Source of the DNA: ATZT02 sp046048135 | GTDB taxonomy: Bacteria; Actinomycetota; Actinomycetes; S36-B12; UBA5976 | DNA: 12,253 bases | Direction of reading: 5' to 3' | Assembly (NCBI GenBank): GCA_046048135.1 | Contig: JBJOGR010000018.1 | Location: forward strand, 1 to 12,253 | Shown here: in pieces, positions 1 to 4,809 of the stretch | Position numbering within the stretch: the stretch's first letter is position 1 | How the letters are laid out: every line of letters starts with the position of its first letter | The notes under the pieces: generated by a model | Databases searched by the model: none | The model's input: only the letters and a program-made list of their open reading frames with translations | Told to the model about the DNA's origin: nothing | Translations under genes and position numbers: made by a program

Positions 1-256
1 CACCAACTACGAGAACATCAACTGTGTTTACATGATTTGGAACAGTCCAAGTACAAGTTCCAGTATTGGTAAATGAAACTATTGTGTAATCACCAGAAGT
101 TGTAGAACTTGTTGTGCAACCTGTGGCAAATGCATTATTTGCAATTGAAAAAGCGACTGAAACAAATAATGCTAATAAAAAAGTTAAAACAATTATGGGT
201 GTCCAGGGTAATTTTGAATGCTTAGGGCGCTTGAAATAATTAATTCTTAACCCCAA
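1..256 (-). CDS. Secreted protein, N-terminal fragment with signal peptide (glycine-rich surface protein type?)
   Basis: Open minus-strand frame running off the left edge; 85 codons are visible. Reading from a TTG at 256-254, the protein has a short basic N-terminus (LGLRINYFKRPKHSK), a hydrophobic helix at about residues 19-40 and a type I signal peptidase site ANNAFA|TG near residue 44. The mature part begins TGCTTSSTTSGDYTIVSF, then TNTGTCTWTVPNHVNTVDVLVVG. The pattern F-x-N-T-G-x-C-T-W-T-V-P...VDVLVVG is typical of secreted bacterial proteins whose next stretch is glycine-rich, but that part lies outside the window. TTG is chosen because a TAA lies two codons upstream and no ATG or GTG follows before the hydrophobic core; no good Shine-Dalgarno is visible. 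It lies downstream of the signal-peptidase operon and has its own copy of the GAATTSAATTC palindrome just upstream. Existence of the coding frame is well supported; family and start are tentative. Confidence 0.75.
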   Translation of the reverse strand, partial: MGLRINYFKRPKHSKLPWTPIIVLTFLLALFVSVAFSIANNAFATGCTTSSTTSGDYTIVSFTNTGTCTWTVPNHVNTVDVLVVG

Positions 257-266
257 ACATTAAACT

Positions 267-277
267 GAATTCAATTC
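267..277. promoter_or_regulatory. Palindromic operator candidate, copy 1 (GAATTCAATTC)
   Basis: An 11-base palindrome, two 5-base arms around one central base, lies 10 bases upstream of the TTG start of the secreted protein, in the 87-base gap after the five-gene operon. The same 11-mer (central C or G) occurs at three other intergenic positions here. No clear -10/-35 pair could be fixed around this copy; TAGATT and TTTAAT on the minus strand are possible -10 elements. Binding by the local TetR-type protein is inference. Confidence 0.6.
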
Positions 278-343
278 CAATTAAAAATCTAATAAAATCA
301 CTGCAATTTGATTTACTTTGCATGTTTATTTAAATACGTTAAT

Positions 344-1117
344 TTAAACTAGCTTTAGAACTGTTCCTAAAAAAGGAATTACTAGTCGTACTTTTCCTTT
401 CACATTTGGGTTTGGAATTTCATATTGGATTCCATTAGCTTGTAAAACTGCTTTACTGCTAGTTAATTCGGTCACTTTTGCTAGCAAGTTTGTTGGCTGA
501 CCTGTTGAGGGTAACTCGATTATTACTACATCTCCAGAATTGATTTCAGAAGTTTTTTGAGTAATTGCAAGAATTGATTCGGGTCCACCAAGACTTGTGG
601 TTATTCCCATTTCAACTGTTTGAAAATTAATTACTCCATTGCTTGCAATCAAAACGAAAAACGTTGCCACACTTGCTGCAGTAAGAGAAATTCTTGTGAA
701 CGTTTTTTTCAATGTTTGTTTAGGAGCTACTCCGTGTCTTCCTTTAACTAACTCTTTTTTTACAACAGGAATTTCTCCAGTAATTTCCGAGGCAATTTCG
801 GCATGAGATTTTCTGGGTGCAAAAACTGAATAATTATTTTCTTCAACATTTTTTTCAGGCGCTCTAACGGCTTTTGGTTTATTTTCTTCGTTAACAGATG
901 TTCCAAGAAGTAATCTTGTAGTTCTTGAATCAGGTCTTCCAGTTCCTCTCCAAGTAGCTACTTCGATAATGGTGCCTGGTTCAATTTGACCAAGAATTAA
1001 TTTTTGTCCATCTGGTAAATCCACTACTAATGCAGGATCTCCTGGATTTGTTGGAAGTGAATTTTCTTCTATCACTTTTGGAGTGGGATCTTTTTCATTT
1101 TTATTTAGACCAAACAT
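344..1117 (-). CDS. Membrane protein with a catalytically dead signal-peptidase-like outer domain
   Basis: 257 aa, last gene of the five-gene operon. Residues 1-140 form a hydrophilic, presumably cytoplasmic region with a compact segment at 28-75 (DLPDGQKLILGQIEPGTIIE...) and a lysine-rich linker. One transmembrane segment lies at about 142-160. Residues 185-257 resemble the beta domain of the neighbouring signal peptidase: GDVVII (195-200) matches QDVVIY, and GKVRLVIPFLGTVLKL (241-256) matches GVVVFVIPFIGNLLTL. The SMEPS serine box is absent (LGGPES stands in that area), the position of the catalytic His is a Lys (AKVTE, about K214), and the GDAN acid box is not conserved. It therefore looks like a non-enzymatic relative of SipW-type peptidases; a role as partner, chaperone or assembly platform is inference. 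The ATG directly follows the upstream stop codon (TAAATG), with a strong Shine-Dalgarno inside the upstream gene. A SAF-like beta-domain is an alternative name for the outer domain. Confidence 0.85.
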   Translation of the reverse strand: MFGLNKNEKDPTPKVIEENSLPTNPGDPALVVDLPDGQKLILGQIEPGTIIEVATWRGTGRPDSRTTRLLLGTSVNEENKPKAVRAPEKNVEENNYSVFAPRKSHAEIASEITGEIPVVKKELVKGRHGVAPKQTLKKTFTRISLTAASVATFFVLIASNGVINFQTVEMGITTSLGGPESILAITQKTSEINSGDVVIIELPSTGQPTNLLAKVTELTSSKAVLQANGIQYEIPNPNVKGKVRLVIPFLGTVLKLV

Positions 1118-1894
1118 TTAACCAGCCACCTCCAATGTAACCGAATATATCTGATTTGAGCGCAAAATTTGTGAGTTTGGCCAGCCAGCGCCCGTGCAAT
1201 AACCGGAAGAATTAGGTGTGCAACTAAATAAAAGAGAATTTGATGAAATTGTTAAGACATTTGATGTTTCTAGAACACTAGCGTCTTGTTTAAGTAAAAG
1301 CACTGTCACACTTTTCCCATTACAAGCAGTGGCATCGATACTAGAAATTGTTAAATAATCTAATACCCAGTTATTGGACGCAGTTGCAGAATATGGAACA
1401 TATTTAGAATTCATCGTGACTCTAATATCATCATCACAAGTTCCAAGTGAAACAGTTCCTGTGCCACTTCCCGAACCAGATACTCCTGTTCCTGCAGGAC
1501 CTGTTGCACCTGTTGCTCCAGTATTTCCTTGCGAACCTTGAGATCCTGGTTCACCTTTTTCTCCGGGTAAACCTTGTGAACCTCTACTACCTCTTGCTCC
1601 AGGTTCGCCTGGCAAACCTTGTTCACCTTGTGGACCTGGGGCTCCAGGAATTCCTGGTTCTCCTTTTGGACCAACACCTGAAGTAATTAATCTTGAATTT
1701 TTTGGAATGATCCATCCAAAATATTGATTAGCAAATAAAAATAAAACTAATAAAAACAATAGAAAAAAGATTAGATTCTTAGAATTTTGCTTGTCTGCTC
1801 TCTTGTATTTTTCATCAACACTTGTTGGCTCAAGTGCTGTGATTAGAGGTGAATTTGGAGAAACTAAATCTTCCTCAAGATTTTTTTCAGTCAT
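1118..1894 (-). CDS. Membrane-anchored collagen-like protein with small-surface-protein-type head domain
   Basis: 258 aa. Residues 1-39 are hydrophilic and presumably cytoplasmic; 40-60 is a strongly hydrophobic helix (LIFFLLFLLVLFLF) with no obvious cleavage site, so it probably stays as an anchor. Residues 75-134 are 20 uninterrupted Gly-X-Y triplets (GPK GEP GIP GAP GPQ GEQ ...), many of the GEP, GEK and GLP type expected of bacterial triple helices. A Gly/Ser linker (135-147) follows. Residues 151-258 form a head domain opening TCDDDIRVTMNS and containing ACNGKSVTV, which matches the two-cysteine domain of the small proteins in the same operon (ACDDDITVTPNS, GCNGKTLTI); it has two further cysteines at 225 and 233. 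This implies a trimeric stalk presenting the same fold as the small subunits, perhaps as base, tip or tether. Its start overlaps the end of the signal peptidase gene by 8 bases (ATGACTGA). Collagen-like content is certain; function is inferred. Confidence 0.9.
   Translation of the reverse strand: MTEKNLEEDLVSPNSPLITALEPTSVDEKYKRADKQNSKNLIFFLLFLLVLFLFANQYFGWIIPKNSRLITSGVGPKGEPGIPGAPGPQGEQGLPGEPGARGSRGSQGLPGEKGEPGSQGSQGNTGATGATGPAGTGVSGSGSGTGTVSLGTCDDDIRVTMNSKYVPYSATASNNWVLDYLTISSIDATACNGKSVTVLLLKQDASVLETSNVLTISSNSLLFSCTPNSSGYCTGAGWPNSQILRSNQIYSVTLEVAG
1126..1133 (-). promoter_or_regulatory. Ribosome binding site inside the upstream gene
   Basis: The minus strand reads GGAGGTGG eight bases before the ATG at 1117, within the last codons (LEVAG) of the collagen-like gene. 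It fixes the start of the pseudo-peptidase and implies translation tightly linked to termination of the collagen-like gene. Confidence 0.75.
1493..1672 (-). repeat. Gly-X-Y coding repeat, 20 triplets
   Basis: A 180-base stretch encodes 20 consecutive Gly-X-Y triplets of the collagen-like protein. The DNA units are not identical, so it is a degenerate coding repeat. Length variation between strains by recombination or slippage would be expected from known collagen-like bacterial proteins. Confidence 0.9.
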
Positions 1895-2552
1895 TGAATA
1901 GTTTCAACAATTCACGAGTGATTGTGATACTCACAATCAAAATAACTAAAAATAAGAGATTCGTAAGAGTTAATAAGTTACCGATGAATGGAATTACAAA
2001 TACAACAACACCAGTAATATCCTCTAGATTTGATTTTTGAACATCAGGTGAAAGATTTGCATCACCTTTTGTGATAAAGCCAGAGCTGGAGTCTCCATCA
2101 ATGATTCTGTGGGCAAAAGATGCGACTTTAGTTCCATCAATTCTTTTGGCATCATAAATTACAACATCTTGTAATTTAGGTTCTCTAAATTCATCATTTA
2201 CGATAAGTAAAACATCACCAATCATGATACTTGGCTCCATCGAACCGGTTAGTACAACTTTTGCATCAGCAAATCCTAGAAATTTTGAAACTGTGAATAA
2301 GCCTAATATGACTACAAGGATAGAAAATAAAATATTTGAAATGAAATTAATAAAATGTCGTTTATTTATAGTTTCTTTATTTAATGATTTTTCTGTCAAA
2401 AATTCGGGAAAAGGTGAAACGATTTGGCTTTGAGGAGAAATTGCTGCAGAACTTATTTCGCCATTTTTCTTTTTAACTGTAATTAAAATTGAATCTTGAG
2501 CTTGCTTTCTATTTATTTTTAAATCTATACCAAGTTGTTGTCTAAGATCCAT
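1887..2552 (-). CDS. SipW/ER-type signal peptidase I
   Basis: 221 aa. A membrane serine peptidase of family S26 that would remove signal peptides from exported proteins outside the membrane. Catalytic boxes are visible in order: LTGSMEPSIMIGD with nucleophile Ser104, FAHRII with His148, and TKGDAN with Asp164. A Ser-His-Asp set rather than Ser-Lys marks the archaeal/ER/SipW subtype. GVVVFVIPFIG (181-191) is the usual closing strand of the fold. Transmembrane segments lie at about 70-92 and 195-212. Unusually there is a hydrophilic N-terminal extension of about 68 residues before the first helix. It sits between genes for likely substrates (small surface proteins, 6 bases upstream) and the collagen-like gene (8-base overlap), like sipW beside tasA in Bacillus. 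No good Shine-Dalgarno precedes the ATG, so translation probably depends on coupling to the upstream gene. Family assignment is strong; substrates are inferred. Confidence 0.93.
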   Translation of the reverse strand: MDLRQQLGIDLKINRKQAQDSILITVKKKNGEISSAAISPQSQIVSPFPEFLTEKSLNKETINKRHFINFISNILFSILVVILGLFTVSKFLGFADAKVVLTGSMEPSIMIGDVLLIVNDEFREPKLQDVVIYDAKRIDGTKVASFAHRIIDGDSSSGFITKGDANLSPDVQKSNLEDITGVVVFVIPFIGNLLTLTNLLFLVILIVSITITRELLKLFND

Positions 2553-2558
2553 TTCAAA

Positions 2559-3026
2559 TTAGTTTGTTGTTTCAAGTGTAATTCTGACAACATCACCAGC
2601 GGTTGCAGTAGGAGCTGGTGTCACAGTGAAATCACTAGTTGCGGCCGCTGTAGGAATTGTAACTGTGGCTGATGCAATTGGTGTTGTACTATTATGAACC
2701 TTAACAACAATATTTTGAGCACCACAACCAGTATCTTGAGTTGTGCCCGCTCTTTGATCAACATCTGTTAACACGACTGAAGTTAATAAAAAAGTTGTTC
2801 CATTAAACGTTGAATTAGGAGTCACGGTTATGTCATCATCACAAGCAATTGTGTCTGCAACACCTTGACCAAATTCAATAGCACCAGATGCGATTGTAAT
2901 GTTTGCAGCTAGAACACGACCTAAAAGAGTAACAAGTCCTACCAAAAGTAGAATTATGAAAATTAACTTTGTCCTATTTTTCTTCTCTCCACCAAAGATA
3001 CTTGCATTTTCAAGATTTGATTTCAT
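2559..3026 (-). CDS. Small surface protein B, candidate appendage subunit
   Basis: 155 aa, second gene of the operon. Residues 1-20 are basic (EKKNRTK); 21-40 form a hydrophobic helix ending RVLAANIT, a plausible signal peptidase site (VLA|A or LAA|N). The mature part starts with IASGAIEFGQG and contains ACDDDITVTPNS (Cys62), NGTTFLLTSVVL and GCGAQN (Cys101), ending in beta-type sequence TPAPTATAGDVVRITLE. It aligns along its whole length with the 148-aa and 154-aa neighbours. Two conserved cysteines outside the membrane suggest a disulfide. There is no sortase motif and no C-terminal anchor. Size, tandem copies and linkage to a SipW-type peptidase resemble TasA/camelysin-type fibre subunits, although their YFSD box is absent, so homology is not claimed. 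The ATG has AGGAGA seven bases upstream, overlapping the stop of the preceding gene. No named family was recognised. Confidence 0.88.
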   Translation of the reverse strand: MKSNLENASIFGGEKKNRTKLIFIILLLVGLVTLLGRVLAANITIASGAIEFGQGVADTIACDDDITVTPNSTFNGTTFLLTSVVLTDVDQRAGTTQDTGCGAQNIVVKVHNSTTPIASATVTIPTAAATSDFTVTPAPTATAGDVVRITLETTN

Positions 3027-3036
3027 AATTGTTCTC

Positions 3037-3483
3037 CTAGTTGCTTTCTAACAAAATTTTTGTTAACACAGAAGCCGTTACCGTTGGTGTTGGAACAACT
3101 GTGATGTCAACACTTGCTGCACCTGATGGAACGACTGTAGAAACAGTTCCTAAAGTTGCACTTGAAGAAATTGCTTTAATAGTTAAAGTTTTACCATTAC
3201 AGCCTGAGTTAGAAGAATCAACTCCTCGAAGCTCAACACTTGAAACCATAAACTGAGCTCCATCGAAAGTGGAATTAGGAACAACAGTAATTGTGTTGTC
3301 ACAAGCAGTAGCTGAAGCTACGCCTTGACCAAATTCAATTGCACCAGTTGCGATTGCGATATTTGCTGCAAAAACGCCGGCACCAGCTATAAGTGCAACT
3401 CCGAATCCAGCTATTGAAAACAATTTAATTTTTTTACTTTTATTACGACTGGAAAAAGAACCATCTAATGGTGATTTGGACAT
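3037..3483 (-). CDS. Small surface protein A, candidate appendage subunit, first gene of operon
   Basis: 148 aa. Basic N-terminus (RNKSKKIK), hydrophobic helix at 21-40 ending GVFAANIA, then ATGAIEFGQGVASATACDN with Cys61, the motif VVPNSTFDGAQF, GCNGKTLTI with Cys95, and a threonine/valine-rich end TPTVTASVLTKILLE. It shares the block EFGQG-V-A-x-x-x-ACD-x-x-IT with the two paralogues. It would be exported, cut after the helix, and fold as a small beta domain with one disulfide; this is inferred. The start is an ATG preceded by GAGGGG at ideal distance. It is the promoter-proximal gene, with a -10/-35 pair and the GAATTSAATTC palindrome directly upstream, so it is probably the most highly expressed gene of the operon. 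The function (fibre, coat or adhesin subunit) cannot be settled from sequence. Confidence 0.88.
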   Translation of the reverse strand: MSKSPLDGSFSSRNKSKKIKLFSIAGFGVALIAGAGVFAANIAIATGAIEFGQGVASATACDNTITVVPNSTFDGAQFMVSSVELRGVDSSNSGCNGKTLTIKAISSSATLGTVSTVVPSGAASVDITVVPTPTVTASVLTKILLESN

Positions 3484-3501
3484 TTTCCCCTCATTTAAGT
3501 T

Positions 3502-3512
3502 GAATTGAATTC
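3502..3512. promoter_or_regulatory. Palindromic operator candidate, copy 2 (GAATTGAATTC)
   Basis: Same 11-mer as at 267, 4076 and 11547. On the minus strand it begins directly after the candidate -10 box of the five-gene operon, so a bound protein would cover the transcription start. This is a classical repressor position; the identity of the binding protein is inferred. Confidence 0.7.
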
Positions 3513-3540
3513 ATTTTAATTGAATATTCTCTTTTAGCAA
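3513..3540 (-). promoter_or_regulatory. Promoter of the five-gene surface operon
   Basis: Minus-strand -35 TTGCTA (3540-3535), 16-base spacer, -10 TAAAAT (3518-3513), sigma-70 type. It is followed at once by the palindrome at 3502-3512, then GAGGGG and the ATG at 3483. Boxes were picked by eye. Confidence 0.55.
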
Positions 3541-3543
3541 CTA

Positions 3544-3561
3544 CCCCCCCCCTTTTTTTTT
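3544..3561. repeat. Back-to-back homopolymer tract, C9 then T9
   Basis: The plus strand reads nine C followed by nine T (minus strand A9G9). It starts within the stop codon of the 154-aa gene and ends 4 bases before the -35 box of the five-gene operon. It is not followed by a hairpin, so it is not a standard terminator. Such tracts are slippage-prone in replication and also in sequencing. Confidence 0.85.
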
Positions 3562-4024
3562 ATTGCGTCTGAATTAAAACCTTTGTGATGAGCGAAGCTG
3601 TAACTGATGGGCTGGGAGTCAATGTGTAGGTCCCATTAGCCACAGAAGCCGTAGGTGTCACAACTGCTGTTGCTAAACCAGTTGAATTAGATGCGGGTGA
3701 CACCGTAATTGATTTGTTGTAGCAACCCGCTGCTGTTCCATCGACGTTACTTAGAACGATTGTGCTGAGCATGAATGTCGTACCGTTGTACGAAGTATTT
3801 AATGCAGTGGTTATTGAGGTATCGCAGGCAGTAGCTGAAGCCGAACCTTGTCCAAACTCCACTACGTTGGCCGTTCCATCAGCACCAGTGATTGTTACAT
3901 TTGCTGCCAGAACCGCGCCAAATAATGGTATTGGGGTTAAAGATAGAAGTATAAGTATCCATTTACGAGCTCTTTTTCGATCCTTTTTTGCCCCATTAAT
4001 TGAACTTCCAAGAGGCGTACTCAA
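3560..4024 (-). CDS. Small surface protein C, separately transcribed paralogue
   Basis: 154 aa, third member of the family. Very basic N-terminus (GAKKDRKRARK), hydrophobic helix at about 22-40 ending GAVLAANVTI, then an insertion relative to its paralogues (TGADGTANV) before VEFGQGSASATACDTSIT (Cys67), NGTTFMLSTIVLSNVDG, GCYNKSITV (Cys101) and the end TPSPSVTASLITKVLIQ. It would be exported and processed by the signal peptidase encoded in the adjacent operon (inference). The start is TTG at 4024; GAGGAAG lies about ten bases upstream, and the lysine/arginine-rich leader begins soon after. It has its own promoter, shared back-to-back with tetR and centred on the best palindrome of the window, so it may be expressed independently of proteins A and B. 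No named family was recognised. Confidence 0.87.
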   Translation of the reverse strand: MSTPLGSSINGAKKDRKRARKWILILLSLTPIPLFGAVLAANVTITGADGTANVVEFGQGSASATACDTSITTALNTSYNGTTFMLSTIVLSNVDGTAAGCYNKSITVSPASNSTGLATAVVTPTASVANGTYTLTPSPSVTASLITKVLIQTQ

Positions 4025-4065
4025 GAAAAATCACTTCCTCTACCAAAAACTTGTACATACCCATT

Positions 4066-4101
4066 AGTATAATTTGAATTGAATTCAAATTAGAATATAT
4101 T
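4066..4101. promoter_or_regulatory. Divergent promoter region between small protein C and tetR
   Basis: Minus strand: TATACT (4071-4066) is a good -10 for the 154-aa gene, with a weak -35. Plus strand: TTGAAT (4074-4079), 16-base spacer and TATATT (4096-4101) form a candidate tetR promoter. Both overlap or touch the 21-base palindrome, so one bound dimer could control both genes. TAGAATATATTT also allows a -10 at 4091. Confidence 0.5.
4071..4091. promoter_or_regulatory. Extended palindromic operator candidate, copy 3
   Basis: A perfect 21-base palindrome: arms AATTTGAATT and AATTCAAATT around a single G. It contains the core GAATTGAATTC (4076-4086) shared with three other intergenic sites and is the longest of the four. 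A location next to the regulator gene and between divergent promoters is what is expected for an autoregulated TetR-family operator. Confidence 0.75.
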
Positions 4102-4126
4102 TTCATGATACTGGAGGTGGCTCTCG

Positions 4127-4807
4127 ATGTCGATTTCAACGACACCCTTAAATAAAGGAACAGTCACCGCTCAAGAAATCATCGAAATTGCTGAAGTTGA
4201 GCTTGGTAAATATGGGCAAACAAACTTTCAAGTGGCCCCAATCTGTAAACAGTTAAATATCTCCCCTGGTGTTGTGAATTATCACTTTAAAGGTAGAGAT
4301 GAATTAATTGTTCGAGCAGCATTGAGTTCATATTCCAAATATGTGGATTTTGCCTGGCAAGAATCTATGAAAGTTAAACCAGATACTGAATTAGCACTTA
4401 GAACTTGGGTGAGCTGCCAAATAACATGGGCAAGTGAAAATCCTGGCGTCGCAGCACTTATAAATTTCCCATCGATAACAGGCCATGTAAGTGAACTAAT
4501 TAAAACTCAAATGTCAAAAGACTTTCAAGTAAAAGGAATTGAAAGTTTAATTAACATGTCAACTTTGATAAGAAATGCTAAAAGTAATTCCTGGAATGAA
4601 GAAAAAATTAAACCTGAAGAAGTTTATAGCAACCAAAAACTTATGCTTATTATTGCAAAATACGGTTGGACCGTATTAGGAATTTCTACATGGATGGCTG
4701 GCCGACATCTTCCTTCCTCTCAAATAATTGGCACAGATGAATTAGTACCTGTTGCTTTAGAACATGTTTTAAATGAAATGTATAAAGAAATAAAAGAATT
4801 AAATTAA
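4127..4807 (+). CDS. TetR/AcrR-family transcriptional regulator
   Basis: 226 aa. The N-terminal DNA-binding domain shows the family pattern: a first helix (AQEIIEIAEVELGKYG), then the helix-turn-helix at about 34-54 (FQVAPICKQLNISPGVVNYHF), followed by the typical K-x-x-D-E-L-I (55-61). The remaining 160 residues are helical and divergent, as expected for the ligand-binding and dimer part, so no ligand can be proposed. Start ATG with GGAGGTGG six bases upstream. It is probably a repressor of its own promoter and of the surface genes that carry the GAATTSAATTC palindrome; family members usually bind such dyads as dimers. It is followed two bases later by the large membrane protein and is presumably co-transcribed with it. 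Family is secure; regulon is inferred. Confidence 0.93.
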   Translation: MSISTTPLNKGTVTAQEIIEIAEVELGKYGQTNFQVAPICKQLNISPGVVNYHFKGRDELIVRAALSSYSKYVDFAWQESMKVKPDTELALRTWVSCQITWASENPGVAALINFPSITGHVSELIKTQMSKDFQVKGIESLINMSTLIRNAKSNSWNEEKIKPEEVYSNQKLMLIIAKYGWTVLGISTWMAGRHLPSSQIIGTDELVPVALEHVLNEMYKEIKELN

Positions 4808-4809
4808 AA

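Noticed and set aside
321..347. AT-rich imperfect inverted repeat (GTTTA...TAAAC) after the five-gene operon
   Set aside because: Weak, mismatched and without a GC stem or U-tract; not enough to call a terminator.
1411..1686. Long open frames on both strands within the collagen-like gene (an 88-aa minus frame and a 79-aa plus frame)
   Set aside because: They are by-products of the Gly-X-Y codon periodicity; compositions are skewed (Gln/Val or Leu) with no start signal, and the collagen frame explains the region.
3544..3561. C9T9 tract as a Rho-independent terminator
   Set aside because: There is no GC-rich inverted repeat next to it, and on the minus strand it reads A9G9, not a U-tract.
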